A program made the translations under genes and the position numbers. Shown here in pieces: positions 46,750 to 59,371 of a stretch of DNA of 64,000 bases; the stretch's first letter is position 1, and each line of letters starts with the position of its first letter. The notes under the pieces are model-generated. The model ran no database searches. It saw only the letters and a list, made by a program, of their open reading frames with translations, and was not told where the DNA came from. The stretch comes from Bombyx mori (Eukaryota; Arthropoda; Insecta; Lepidoptera; Bombycidae): NCBI RefSeq assembly GCF_030269925.1, contig NC_085110.1, positions 9,858,001-9,922,000 of the forward strand. Reading direction: 5' to 3'.

Positions 46750-47560
46750 TTAGCTATAAAGCACTCTAAAATAGGTCGAATTTATTTTTGTGAATTTTGA
46801 TGATTTTATTCATTTTAATCAATCAGATCAGCTAACACGTTGCACATTTTTATTGAGAATTCTTGATTTTTAAAAGTTATAATTTTTTTTGTCTGTCCGT
46901 TCTACGAGGATCCGTACCAGCAATTCTGATGTAAAATGAGAAAGACTGATGAGTATGCAAATTTCACTGAGAAATATTTTTCGGAAATAATAAAAATGCC
47001 TTGCCACGCTTCAGCTTTCCAATATACTATTGTGAAAATATTTGAAACATCAAAAATATTCAACGTAAATAGGTTTGAATATAATAAATAAAGTTAATTA
47101 TGTTATTGTTCGTTTGTATAATTGATATGTACGTGGCAGATAAGATCTCTGGAAAGGCAATGTGGATGAACGCAGTAGTGGTTCTAGGTAATGTGAATGA
47201 ACTCTACCTCGATGGCACGATGACAAAAATAAGATGACGGGATTATCTCAAACAATTCCTCAGAGTCTAGAAGAGCACTGAGCTGTTTAGAATTAATTAG
47301 GTGATAAATTAAGTAATAAAATAATTAGATAATATTTAAATTATCTACTTAATTGGAATTGCATAAATTAATAAGAATTATCTATTATTATTATTAGTAT
47401 TATTCCGACCCCAGATAACGGAAACAGAGACGGTAGAAGACGGAAGAAGAATAAGTATTATCTACCTAAAGTTTTATTCCAACTACGGAACCGTTCACTC
47501 TACGTAGTCGATATGTAGCAATGTGCTCCTACATACTTGGCGGGCATTAATATATAAAAA
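46750..47560. other. Intergenic, nothing recognised
   Basis: AT-rich DNA between a Helitron and the Jockey element. No gene-like frame is supported. Confidence 0.35.
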
Positions 47561-47563
47561 TCC

Positions 47564-47597
47564 ATTCCGATAGAGGCACCCGTCACGTGCGGACGTG
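47564..47597 (+). promoter_or_regulatory. Internal Jockey promoter: initiator and downstream promoter element
   Basis: If transcription starts at the A of CCATTCC (47564), the sequence GGACGTG lies at +28 to +34, exactly where a downstream promoter element is expected. Jockey-type LINEs use such internal TATA-less promoters. Confidence 0.5.
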
Positions 47598-47653
47598 CTC
47601 ATCGACCACTCGATCGCCCGGCCTTTGTTAGCCCGGCCATTGTTCGCGCGGCC

Positions 47654-47803
47654 TGTGTTCGTGGTACATCTGCCGACCAAGTGTTTTTCCTGGAAGTTTT
47701 TATTTGTTTTGTTTCCTTTTGTTATTTCTGTGTTCGTGGTACATCTGCCGACAAACTGTTTTCCTGGAAGTGTTTAGTTGTTTTGTTTCTTTTTGTTATT
47801 TCC
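47654..47803 (+). repeat. Two 75-bp direct repeats in the Jockey 5' UTR
   Basis: TGTGTTCGTGGTACATCTGC begins at 47654 and again at 47729, each followed by a similar CCTGGAAGT...TTTGTTTC segment. They are promoter-type monomers in the LINE leader. Confidence 0.75.
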
Positions 47804-47953
47804 GTTTTGTTGTGTTTTTTCTTTGTCCTGTAGTAATCGCGCCGCATCGCCACCTGTGTTCAATAGAACCGCCCAGGTCCGAGAAGTTGAGGCCTCGCCG
47901 AAAGGCGAGTGTTTTCAAGACCCGGGGCCGCCCCACCTGGGCACTCAGCGATC

Positions 47954-49314
47954 ATGGACGCTGTATTCGTGGAATTCCTCCGACTTCGTCATCCACAGCT
48001 CGCCTCAGAGTTTCTGGCTTTCAAGGCCAATCACACTGCGAGCTCTCTCGAAGACTCCGCCGTGCTCGCTGCTCCTGCGTCGTCTGTACCTGCGTGCAAA
48101 GCTTCTACATCGAGCACCGCAGCCTCCGTCGTGCCTGCCGTTCCCGCTTCGCCTATACTGGCGAGTAAAACTGCTGCGTCGTCCGCCGTGGCCACCGTTC
48201 CAACAGCGCGATCATCCGCGGCCTCCGTCGCGCCCTCCAAAACACCTGCTCGTAGGTCACCTGGGCCCGCCTCCTCGTCCTCCGACTCTGACTCGGAGAT
48301 GGAGGTCGACCTCGCCCCTGTCTCATCGACGGATGGATTCACCCTGGTACAAAAGGGTAAGAAGCGTGCCGCGGAGTCTCGAGCTGCCGCGGCCGCTAAA
48401 ATTAGCAAAGCCGCGAACGCGACGCGCCCCCGCCCTCAGACTCTCGTTGCGCCTCTAGCCCGTGCCACTCCGTCGCCGCGTCCGGTGGCACAAAATAAAA
48501 CCCAGACCCCTCCCCCGGTAATCCTCCAAGAGAAGGCAGCTTGAGATCGAGTTTCCCTGGCCCTTAAGGCCAAAAATATCAACTTCACGAATGCCCGTAA
48601 CCTCGCGAACGGCATTCAAATTAAGGTTCGAACACCCGACGACCATAGGGCCCTCTCTTCTTACCTCCGTAAGGAGCGTATAAGTTTCCACACGTATACG
48701 CTCCAGGAGGAGCGCGAACTCCGTGCCGTCATACGTGGCATCCCTAAAGAGTTGGATGCCGAGCTCGTCAAGGCCGACCTTCTCGAACAAGGCCTACCGG
48801 TTAACTCCGTACACCGCATGCACACAGGTCGCGGAAGGGAGCCATATAACATGGTTCTCGTCATCCTCCAGCCTACCCCCGAGGGTAAGCCACCATCACC
48901 ATCATTCACCATCCGTACGGTATGTAGGCTTTCCGGAATCGCCGTCGAAACCCCACACAAGAAAGGCACACCTAGCCAGTGCCATAACTGCCAATTATAC
49001 GGGCATTCTTCCCGTAGCTGTCACGCGCGCCCCCGATGCGTCAAGTGTTAGGCGATCACGCCACGGCCCTATGCACTCGCAATTACCGCGGATGCCCCCG
49101 AGCCCCGAAAATAAATCGTCGCGTCGCCCGCCAAAACCGCCTCCGAGCTTCCGGCCCAGACATCAAAGCCTCGGCACCCTCTGTGTCGCAGGCTAAGCCA
49201 GCGTTCGTTCCGGCGCCGGTGCCCAGTGTCTCGGCTTGGGCGAAACCGCTGCCGTACACAAACACGGTTACAACTCCCTCTTCCGCGATTCGTCCCGCCT
49301 CCTCCCTACCCTAG
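47954..49314 (+). pseudogene. Jockey ORF1 (gag-like, nucleic-acid chaperone), broken
   Basis: ORF1 starts MDAVFVEFLRLRHPQLASEF at 47954. A low-complexity Ala/Ser/Pro segment and an acidic patch follow. A TGA at 48542-48544 interrupts the frame, which otherwise continues through a conserved central part (ALKAKNINFTNARNL) to the zinc knuckles CHNCQLYGHSSRSC and CVKC. A one-base loss near 49050 shifts the rest (LGDHATALC) to another frame, ending at 49314. CCHC knuckles mark it as LINE gag binding its own RNA. Confidence 0.85.
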
Positions 49315-50952
49315 GACCCTACTTAAGCCCGCGCGTCGTGACCCTAAAATCGCGAACTATAACATGGTCAGGAACGACAGGCTCTCTGCTCGTGGTGGTG
49401 GTACCGTCATTTACTATAGAAGAGCCCTGCATTGCGTCCCGCTCGATCCTCCCGCGCTCGCTAATATCGAAGCATCAGTGTGCCGAATCTCACTGACGGG
49501 ACACGCGCCGATCGTTATCGCGTCCGTTTATCTTCCACCGGATAAAATCGTTCTAAGCAGTGATATCGAGGCGCTGCTCGGCATGGGGAGCTCTGTCATT
49601 CTGGCGGGCGACCTAAATTGTAAACACATCAGGTGGAACTCACACACCGCAACCCCGAATGGCAGGCGGCTTGACGCGTTAGACGATGATCTCGCCTTCG
49701 ATATCGTCGCTCCGCTAACCCCGACTCACTACCCGCTAAATATCGCGCATCGCCCGGATATACTCGACATAGCGTTATTAAAAAACGTAACTCTGCGCTT
49801 ACACTCGATCGAAGTAGTTTCAGAGTTAGATTCAGACCACCGTCCCGTCGTTATGAAGCTCGGTCGCGCTCCCGATTCCGTTCCCGTCACGAGGACTGTG
49901 GTGGATTGGCACACGCTGGGCATCAGCCTGGCTGAATCTGATCCACCATCGCTCCCGTTTAGCCCGGACTCTACCCCGTCTCCTCAGGATACCGCTGAAA
50001 CCATAGACATCTTAACGTCACACATCACCTCGACATTAGATAGATCATCGAAAAAAGTTGTAGCGGAGGACTTCCTTCACCGCTTCAAATTGTCCGACGA
50101 TATTAGGGAACTCCTTAGAGCTAAGAACGCCTCGATACGCGCCTACGACAGGTATCCTACCGCGGAAAATCGTATTCGAATGCGTGCCCTACAACGCGAC
50201 GTAAAGTCTCGCATCGCCGAAGTCCGAGATGCCAGATGGTCTGATTTCTTAGAAGGACTCGCGCCCTCCCAAAGGTCTTACTACCGCTTAGCTCGTACTC
50301 TCAAATCGGATACGGTAGTAACTATGCCCCCCCTCGTAGGCCCCTCAGGCCGACTCGCGGCGTTTGATGATGACGTAAAAGCAGAGCTGCTGGCCGATAC
50401 ATTGCAAACCCAGTGCACGCCCAGCACTCAATCCGTGGACCCTGTTCATATAGAATTAGTAGACAGTGAGGTAGAACGCAGAGTCTCCTTGCCACCCTCG
50501 GATGCGTTACCATCCGTCACCCCGATGGAAGTTAAAGACTTGATCAAAGACCTACGTCCTCGCAAGGCTCCCGATTCCGACGGTATATCCAACCGCGTTA
50601 TTAAACTTCTACCCGTCCAACTTATCGTGATGTTGGCATCTATTTTCAATGCCGCTATGGCGAACTGTATCTTTCCCGCGGTGTGGAAAGAAGCGGACGT
50701 TATCGGCATACATAAACCCGGTAAACCAAAAAATCATCCGACGAGCTACCGCCCGATTAGCCTCCTCATGTCTCTAGGCAAACTGTATGAGCGTCTGCTC
50801 TACAAACGCCTCAGAGACTTCGTCTCATCCAAGGGCATTCTCATCGATGAACAATTCGGATTCCGTACAAATCACTCATGCGTTCAACAGGTGCACCGCC
50901 TCACGGAGCACATTCTTGTGGGGCTTAATCGACCAAAACCGTTATACACGGG

Positions 50953-51763
50953 TATTCCGGACGGCCACCGCTCAGGTTTCGGCCACCACGTGTGATTTTT
51001 AGACTTCTTACTCTCGTTGAAACGTGGTGGCTCGAGTATTGCCGCAGTGGCCGTCGCGGAACGGGTGCTGGGATTGGTTCGAGGAAAATAACGAAGGCTT
51101 CAGTATGGCGTTCACACGGTCCTCGTGGCTTGACCGGCGCAGGGCGTAGGAGCGAGTCTCTTCTTGTTCGGTTGGCGCTCTCCTCTTCTTCTGGAGAGGT
51201 CTTGACTCGCCGGCTCGCTGTCTCGAACTGAATTTGCAGCGAGGTAGGCCCCTTATTTATGGTCGCCCACGCGCACTCGGCCAGCGCTATTATGAGTCCG
51301 AGCACGGTGGGCGTCTATTGTTCTCTCGGCCGCCTCGCTCGCCTATTGTTTGCCTAGTCGCTCTATTAGTCGCCCGTATTGTGACTCGCTCCTGCGTTCC
51401 CACGCCAAATTAAAGACCACGAGGACCAATCTTTATTTACAAACACATAATATTTACAAATTTACTTATATTTAAGTTTGTATGCTAACTATTTTTAACA
51501 TACTGTCTATTTGGCTATTCTTTATTTCTATTTATTCTCTATTTTATGTTACTTATTTTTAACATAACTATTTATTTCCCCTGTCCTTTACTATCTATTT
51601 ACGGACACCTTTATTTATTCATTACGGACATTCTCTATCTATTTACTTATTCTAAAACTATTTCTAATTTTTCTGAATGTCCGTCGGGAACAACTATGAT
51701 TTTTATGTTCGTCGCGAACAGTATCTCTTCTAGTCTTATATTTATTCATGTCCGTCGCGAACA
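50953..51763 (-). repeat. BEL/Pao 3' LTR (811 bp)
   Basis: It is a direct repeat of 57131-58255 minus that copy's 308-bp insertion. A few small differences are visible (for example CTTACTCTCG against CTTACTCG, CTTCTTGTTC against TTTCTTCTTC), so insertion is recent but not current. The pol stop codon lies inside it at 51742-51744. Confidence 0.9.
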
Positions 51764-54700
51764 TCCTCCCGCCGTGCAGCGTCGTTCACGTCGCTGCATC
51801 CTCCCTGGTGAGCGGCGGACATCGTGGGCAGCACGATGATCTTCTTTGCCGGGCGTCGCAAGATACCGCCGGCGGTGCGCACGTCGACCACTCGAGTGAT
51901 GCCGTCGGCCCCTGGGTAAACCTCCTGGATGATCCCACGTGGCCAGGTGTTGCGTGGGAGCGTTCCGTCTGCTATTATCACGACGTCGCCTATCTTCAGG
52001 GCGGGCCCGCGGCTGTGGGGCTCCCGCCGGTTCTGCAGGTCGGGCAGGTACTCCCGGAGCCAGCGACTCCAGAACACATCTGCCAGACGTTGTGCTGCGC
52101 GCCAGTGTGCGCGCCCTATGAGGTCGGCGTCGTCAAATTTGCCCGGCACGGGGACTCGCGCCGGGCCTCCTAGCAGGAAGTGGTTTGGCGTTAGAGGGTC
52201 GGGATCGTCGGCGCTCACCGATACGTGAGTGAGAGGTCGGCTGTTCACGGTGAATTCTGCTTCTGCTAGCAGAGTATGAAATATTTCGGGCGTCGGGTGC
52301 CTCGGCTGTTCCGTGGCCGAGAGCGCGGCCTTTACCGCCCGCACCATTCTCTCCCAGGCGCCGCCCATGAAAGGCGCGCCCGGTGGGATGAAGCGCCATT
52401 GTATAAGCCTTAAGCTCGCTTCATGCTCGGTCGCCTTGTCTAAAGCTTGGCGCAGCTCCTTGTCGGCACCCCGTAAATTGGTGCCGTTGTCGCTCCATAT
52501 TTCCGTCGGAGCTCCCCGGCGCGCGATCATGCGCCGGAGTGCCATCACTGCTGAGTCCGTGCTGAGGCTCGCTGCCGGTTCTAAATGCACCGCACGCGTA
52601 GTGAGACATGTGAAGATGGCCACGTAGTGCTTCTGGGTGCTTCTGCCGGTGGTAACTTGATAGGGCCCGAAGTAATCGAGGCCCACGTATGTGAATGGTC
52701 GCCGATGGTGTGCCAGTCTGCTCGGTGGGTGGTCGCCTGTGGCTGGACGCGGTGGAGTGTCCTTGCGGATACGACACGGAAGACAATTGTGGATCACGCT
52801 CCGTGTCACTGGGCGTAGGCGTAAGACCCAGTACGACTGTCGGCACTCGGCGATCGTAGCTTCGGTTCCGGCGTGGTGCATCTTTCTATGGATGAAGTCT
52901 ATCATCAGTCTCGTTTCGCGTCGGGATCCGTCTAGCACGAGAGGCGAGGTGATGACGTCAGCTCCCTCTATGTTGCCGATGCGTCCGTTTATTTTCAATA
53001 TCCCGTCCGTGTAAATTACGGACAAGTTTCGCAGTCGGCTCGCTGGGGATATTTGTTTCCCTCGCTGGAGCGTCAAAATTTCTTCCTCGAAGGCCGCCCG
53101 CTGGCTCTGTCGCCAAATGAGCGTCTCGGCGCGTCGAAGCGTGTCGGCGTCTAAAGTTTTCCATTGAATGATTACTTGCTCTGGCGTCCGCGGTGTGTTC
53201 AGCGGGGTCTTCGAGGTCGTCTTCTTTCTATTTTTCTCCCACGTCGGGTCCGAGCGCGGGTTCCGTCTGGTCCTCTTGTAATGAGTGCGCTCGCGACTTC
53301 TGCGGCATAGGTCGACGAATTGCAGTATTCGCCCCGTTGCACGCAGGTACCTCTCCCACTTGGAGAAGCGTCTTGGGTCCGGGATCGCTTCGCCGAGGCT
53401 CTCTCTGCTCACGGCGAGCGTTGCGCACTTCTCTTCGCCCGTACCTTCTGCCCTTCTTGCAGTCCGTTGTACGGGCCAATCATCCGGATGCCGTCTTAGG
53501 TATTCCGGGCCTATGAACCAGCGGTGGTTTTCTACAAAGCCGACGGGTATTTCTCTTGTGGCGTCGTCGGCGACATTCTCTCTTGTGGGGACCCAGCGCC
53601 ATTCCTCCACAGTGCTGTTCTCTTCTATGGTGGCGCTGTCGGTCCAGAACACTCGTGTCTGGCTTTCTATAGTGTTTTTCCGTGACGGCCGCGGCCATGC
53701 GGCTGCTCATCACGGTGGCTTGTAGCTCGAGACGCAGTATCGAAGTTAGCTTCACGGTTGCGACTCGGTCTTTGGCTAGGGAGGTCCTCATCTCCCCGTC
53801 GGGCGTCTCCACGCGCCAGTACAACGCGGCGTCGTGGGCGTACTTGTTGGTGTCCACTTACGTGTGGAGCTTCAGGTCGGCGGCGTCCGGGTACTGCAGT
53901 CGGTTCTTCACGCAGATGGCGGTTGCAGGTGAGCTTGTCGCGCCGAAGACGATGGACCTCATCCGGTATTCTATGGGCTCTTGTGAAGGGTCCTCCCTCC
54001 ACAAGTACCGGAGCGCGTCGCGGTCCTCGCTTCGGACGCCTATCTGTATAAACATATCCGTGATGTCCGCGGAGACGGCGACGGCGTGCTGCCTGAAGTG
54101 CCTCATCACTTCGGGCAGCGACTGCAGCAGGTCCGGGTCGGTGAGCAGGAAGTCGTTCGGGCTTCTTCCCTCTAGTTTTCGCAGCGGCGTCGTGCACTGT
54201 GCGAATCTTCTCCTGCTTCTTGGGATGCGTCACGTCGAAGTGCGGTAAGTACCGGGTTCGATCCTTCGTACCCGTCGACGGAGTTACTTCGGCGTATCCC
54301 TTCGCTACCAGCGCGTCCATTTGTTGCTTGTAGCGCTCTTTCAAATTTGGATCCTTCTCCAGTTTCTTCTCTACGGACGTCAGGCGATTCAGCGCGGCTT
54401 CAAAATTGTTGGGCATCTTCAGGCCCTCCTCCCGCCACAGCAGTGCGGTCTCGTAGCGGCCGTCGGGTTGCTGTTGAGTGGTCTCTCGCAGGATCTTCAA
54501 CGCGCGCTCGTCTGGGTCATTCTTCGGCGTCTTGGCGGCGACGGTGAGTCCCTCGATCGCGAAGTAGTGCCTGAGGGCTTCGTCCATGTTCGCGTCGGCC
54601 GTCGTCGCGTGTGCCACGAAGTTGACGCGCTGTCTCTTGCCTCCCGGATGTGCTCCGTGCACGACCCACCCGAGCGGAGTACGAGACGCCACTGGCTGAT

Positions 54701-57077
54701 CGCGTCGTCCCGTCCGCATCTCCTCCGTCACCAGCAGGTGCCAGTTGTCTTGGCCGATCAGGATCTTCGGCGAGGCGTAGCTCGTTTTGAAGTGATGCCG
54801 GAGGTCGGTGAGGTGATGGCACGACGCGAGGACTTCGATGTTCAGTCGCTGTGGTGTTAATTTTAAGCCGTTGACTGTCCGTAGATTCAGTTCTTGCGGT
54901 TCCCCCGTGCGTCCGCATAGCTTCAGCGGGACGCGTCGTGAGCGTGTTGCGTCTATCTTATTGTCTCCGATGGCAGTGATGAAGAGGGGTTCGATCGGTC
55001 CTTTGGCGCCCACTCGTCTCGCGAAGTCTTCGTCGATCAGCGAGATCGTTGACCCGTCGTCCAGCAGGGCCCATGTATCTGCTTCTCCCGCCGGTCCGAT
55101 AACAGTAATTGGCGCCATCTTTAGGTAGGCTGTCGCACTTCTTGCGGCCCACGTCGAGGTGACCGCCTCTTCTTTTTCTTTCGGTTTCTGCCATGCTGGC
55201 TTCTTATGCAACAGCTCGTGGTGCGTGCGTTCACAGCTGTCGACACCGCACTTCTTCTTTTTGCATACGTGTCCCCGGGACCGGAACCGTAGGCACCGGA
55301 AACACAAATTTTCGCGCTTCGCCGTATCCCAGCGCTCGCTGACGGCTGCTCTCTTGAATTCGGGACAATCTTGTGGGATGTGCCCCGGCTTCTGACATGC
55401 TGCGCATTTCCTCTCTTCTTTCGCTTGCGTGGTGTGCGTCCTCTGAGGCGTGTTCACCATCTTCCGCCGACCGCTGGTGTTCTCCACTCTCGTCTCTGGC
55501 TCCGGCTGTGCGTATGGGCTGCACAGGTCCGCCTCGCGTTGCAGGAAGCGCGACAGCTTGACGAGGTCCGGTTCTCCCGCCGGTTGAGTCGCTGAGAATT
55601 CGAACCAGCGGTGGCGTAGAGTGGACGGCAGCTTCTCCGATGTGATGTTGGTGAGCTCCGGGTTGTACATATAATGTACGCGGTCGAGGGCCCTCAGAGC
55701 GGCGACGACATTGTTCACCTTGTTCGCGAATACGCAGATGTCCCTCGGTGTGTCCGTGCAGCGTGGCAGCGTGCGTAGTCGTTCCAGCTCCGTTGCGGCG
55801 ATTGCTTCTGGACGTCCGAAGCGCGATTCTAGAGTCCGCATGATCTCGGCGGGCTCGGTGTAATGCAGCAACAAGTTTTCGACCGCTTCTCTTGCTCTTC
55901 CTCTCAACGTACGCCGAAGTCTCGCAGTGTTCTCTGCGGCGCTGTAGCTGTCCGCTGATTCGGCGTAGGCGACCTTGAAGGAGAGCCATTCCTGGTGCGA
56001 TCCACTGTACACTGGAAGCTCCCCGTAGTACCGATGCGATGGTCCGGGCCTGGCTTGGCGGGCGGCCGTCGCGATGGCAGCTGCTAGTTCGGCAATGTCG
56101 CTCTTCGGTGCGACAGGTGCGGCAATCGGTGCCGCGGCAGGGGCCGGTAGCTTCAGCTGTTCTATTGGTGCGGGAAGTTCCAGTTGCGGTTGCTCGATGG
56201 TGGCTGGTGATCCGTGTGTTGGCTGCATTACTCTTTCTTCGACTCCCTGTAGCGCGATCGATCGTTGTTGACTGAGCCATGTATCGATGCGCTGTGATTG
56301 CTCGTTCTCGTCCTCCGTGAGTGTTGTGCGCGCATCTTCCTCCTCTTCAACGAGCGCTTCGGCTTCTAATGTTGAGATGCGGGCGGCGGCGAGCTCTGCT
56401 TGGAGTCGGGCTTGTTCTTCTTTGGCGCGAAGATGCTCTTCTTTGAGGCGCGCCATAAGCAACAGCCGTTGTGACTGTCGACTCGACTTTCTCGAAGAAC
56501 CTCGTACTGGTGGCGCCATCCCGTCGCGGAGTGTGGAGCCTTCTTCTGTCGTCGAGATTTTGGCAGCGGCGTCCGTGGTGTGGGACCCGTGTACAATTTG
56601 ATTGGCCGTGAGCGCTGACTCCTTCTTGTTCTGGCTCGCGGATACGACGCTCTCCGTTGCTGCGTCGCCTGAAGTTGTTGCCGGTGTCGCGATGTTGGGA
56701 GGTCTGACCACTCGACGACAGACCCCGCTGTTCGGTCCCGTTGGCGACGCCGGCGAGTATTGCGTAGGCAATATTTGGCGGGAGGGGGGCATCGCTTGTG
56801 AGCCCCGCGGCACTCCCGGACACTTTTCCACTTGGGAGGAGGGTGCCGCCATCGGTGGCGGTCCCTGCGTCACTCCCGAACGCGGCGCGGTTGACTGGGA
56901 GGAGGTTGCCGCCATCGGTGGCGGTCCCTGCGTCACTCCCGAACGCGGCGCGGCCGACACAGCTCGTTGCTGTGCGTCTTGTGATGTTGAGCCCGAGACA
57001 GCTTCGTTGCCGGGCCGGTCAAGGCGTGACGACCTCATCTTCTCGGACCGTGTGAGCACCATTTCTTCAATCTTCAA
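51742..57077 (-). pseudogene. BEL/Pao gag-pol, with deleted RT core
   Basis: The minus-strand frame from 57077 encodes gag, zinc knuckles (CAACQKPGHIPQDC; CFRCLRFRSRGHVC), an aspartic protease (ALLDDGSTISLI) and the beginning of the RT (GWVVHGAHPGG). A one-base insertion near 54165 shifts the frame. The next part (SADITDMFIQI; FGATSSPATA) stops at a TAA near 53862 and is followed directly by RNase-H-type sequence (AALYWRVETPDGEMRTSLAK). The YMDD-type RT active site and the region after it are absent, so an internal deletion lies there. A further shift near 53670 leads to the integrase (51742-53652) with HHCC (RKMHHAGTE; CLPCR) and the acidic residues in YVGLDYFGPY, IWSDNGTN and GGAWERM. It is inactive. 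Confidence 0.88.
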
Positions 57078-57130
57078 TCTTCAATTTTCTTCGATCTTCC
57101 TCAAATGAATCCGGCTCTCGAAGGACCAAT

Positions 57131-58255
57131 ATTCCGGACGGCCACCGCTCAGGTTTCGGCCACCACGTGTGATTTTTAGACTTCTTACTCGTTGAAACGT
57201 GGTGGCTCGAGTATTGCCGCAGTGGCTGTCGCGGAACGGGTGCTGGGATTGGTTCGAGGAAAATAACGAAGTCTTCAGTATGGCGTTCACACGGTCCTCG
57301 TGGCTTGACCGGCGCAGGGCGTAGGAGCGAGTCTTTTCTTCTTCGGTTGGCGCTCTCCTCTTCTTTGGAGAGGTCTGGACTCGTCGGCTCGCTGTCTCGA
57401 ACTGAATTTGCACACAAGACAAGAAGGGTCGTCGTACCCCCTTTCGGGGGCACGGAACGGGCCTCGGGGCAAACCCCACTGCCCGGAACGAAGCTCCCTG
57501 CCACACAGGGCAGGGGTGAAGTGTTTGCAAGACGGGATTAGGGGGGGCTGTTCGTATGCGTGCTCGGCACACTCACATCGACAAAATAATAAATACTTAT
57601 ATATAATACGATGGGCTTGTTGTCATGGTTGGAGTGATGCCCGTGGAGGAGTCTCCCCGGCGCCGGCGAGAGCTGCTGTCGTCAGCTTCCTAATTTAATT
57701 TTTTTTTTTTTTTTTTTTTTTGAATTTGCAGCGAGGTAGGCCCCTTATTTATGGTCGCCCACGCGCACTCGGCCAGCGCTATTATGAGTCCGAGCACGGT
57801 GGGCGTCTATTGTTCTCTCGGCCGCCTCGCTCGCCTATTGTTTGCCTAGTCGCTCTATTAGTCGCCCGTATTGTGACTCGCTCCTGCGTTCCCACGCCAA
57901 ATTAAAGACCACGAGGACCAATCTTTATTTACAAACACATAATATTTACAAATTTACTTATATTTAAGTTTGTATGCTAACTATTTTTAACATACTGTCT
58001 ATTTGGCTATTCTTTATTTCTATTTATTCTCTATTTTATGTTACTTATTTTTAACATAACTATTTATTTCCCCTGTCCTTTACTATCTATTTACGGACAC
58101 CTTTATTTATTCATTACGGACATTCTCTATCTATTTACTTATTCTAAAACTATTTCTAATTTTTCTGAATGTCCGTCGGGAACAACTATGATTTTTATGT
58201 TCGTCGCGAACAGTATCTCTTCTAGTCTTATATTTATTCATGTCCGTCGCGAACA
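57131..58255 (-). repeat. BEL/Pao 5' LTR containing a 308-bp insertion
   Basis: It matches the LTR at 50953-51763 on both sides of the insertion at 57413-57720. Confidence 0.9.
57413..57720 (+). mobile_element. 308-bp T-tailed insertion in the LTR
   Basis: It is flanked by TGAATTTGCA at 57403-57412 and 57721-57730, a 10-bp target duplication. It is GC-rich, starts CACAAGACAAGAAGGGTCGT and ends in AATTTAATT followed by about 23 T. The direct duplication and homopolymer tail suggest a 5'-truncated non-LTR insertion, but the tail is T and not A on the strand where it is 3'. No coding motif is seen. Confidence 0.75.
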
Positions 58256-59371
58256 ACGGGAGCGCTCTTCTTCGACGTCGCAAAAGCGTTCGACAAAGTC
58301 TGGCACAACGGTTTGATTTTCAAACTATTCAACATGGGCGTGCCGGATAGTCTCGTGCTCATCATACGGCACTTCTTGTCGAACCGCTCTTTTCGATATC
58401 GAGTCGAGGGAACCCGCTCCTCCCCACGACCTCTCACAGCTGGAGTCCCGCAAGGCTCTGTCCTCTCACCCCTCCTATTTAGCTTATTCGTTAACGATAT
58501 TCCCCGGTCGCCGTCGACCCATTTAGCTTTATTCGCCGACGACACGACTGTTTACTATTCTAGTAGAAACAAGTCCCTAATCGCGAAGAAGCTTCAGAGC
58601 GCAGCCCTAGCCCTAGGACAGTGGTTCCGAAAATGGCGCATAGACATCAACCCAGCAAAAAGTACTGCGGTGCTATTTCAGAGGGGAAGCTCCACACGGA
58701 TTTCCTCCCGGATTAGGAGGAGGAATCTCACACCCCCGATTACTCTCTTTAGACAACCCATACCCTGGGCCAGGAAGGTCAAGTACCTGGGCGTTACCCT
58801 GGATGCATCGATGACATTCCGCCCGCATATAAAATCAGTCCGTGACCGTGCCGCGTTTATTCTCGGTAGACTCTACCCCATGATCTGTAAGCGGAGTAAA
58901 ATGTCCCTTCGGAACAAGGTGACACTTTACAAAACTTGCATAAGGCCCGTCATGACTTACGCGAGTGTGGTGTTCGCTCACGCGGCCCGCACACACATAG
59001 ACACCCTTCAATCTCTACAATCCCGCTTTTGCAGGTTAGCCGTCGGAGCTCCGTGGTTCGTGAGGAACGTTGACCTACACGACGACCTGGGCCTCGAATC
59101 TATCCAGAAATACATGAAGTCAGCGTCGGAACGGTACTTCGATAAGGCTATGCGTCATGATAATCGCCTTATCGTTGCCGCCGCTGACTACTCCCCGAAT
59201 CCTGATCACGCAGGAGCCAGTCACCGTCGACGCCCTAGACACGTCCTTACGGATCCATCAGATCCAATAACCTTTGCATTAGACGCCTTCAGCTCTAACA
59301 CTAGGAGCAGGCTTAGAGACCCCGGTAACCGTACTCGTCGAACTCGACAAAGAGTTCGCCGTGCAACCTAA

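Larger units (their letters stand above)
50953..58255 (-). mobile_element. BEL/Pao LTR retrotransposon inserted in the Jockey RT
   Basis: The element has two LTRs (50953-51763 and 57131-58255, the latter with an insertion), and 5-bp target duplications ACGGG at 50948-50952 and 58256-58260. On the minus strand the LTR starts TGTTCGCGACGGACATGAAT. The primer-binding-site region right after the 5' LTR reads TTGGTCCTTCGAGAGCCGG; I do not assign the tRNA. Protease, RT and integrase order is BEL/Pao. Confidence 0.9.
49318..59371 (+). pseudogene. Jockey ORF2 (endonuclease-reverse transcriptase), split at 50953-58255
   Basis: The first part (to 50952) holds the APE-type endonuclease without its N-terminal catalytic segment, starting at DPKIANYNMVRNDRLSARGG, with ILAGDLNCKHIRWNS and DSDHRPVVMKL, then the start of the RT (FRTNHSCVQQVHRLTEHIL). 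The second part (58256-59371) resumes in the same frame with FFDVAKAFDKVWHNGLI, GVPQGSVLSPLLF and the catalytic FADDTTVYY. The two halves share one frame and were one protein before the BEL/Pao insertion. The missing endonuclease N-terminus means this copy could not have moved by itself. Confidence 0.88.

Noticed and set aside
48031..48408. 125-codon minus-strand ORF over Jockey ORF1
   Set aside because: Antisense shadow of the Ala/Ser-rich ORF1.
53667..54165. C-terminal arginine-rich end of the long BEL/Pao frame as a genuine domain
   Set aside because: It is an out-of-frame translation after a one-base insertion; the true RT sequence continues in another frame.
53193..54860. Long + strand ORFs opposite the BEL/Pao pol
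   Set aside because: They are antisense shadows in GC-rich codons of the real minus-strand frame.
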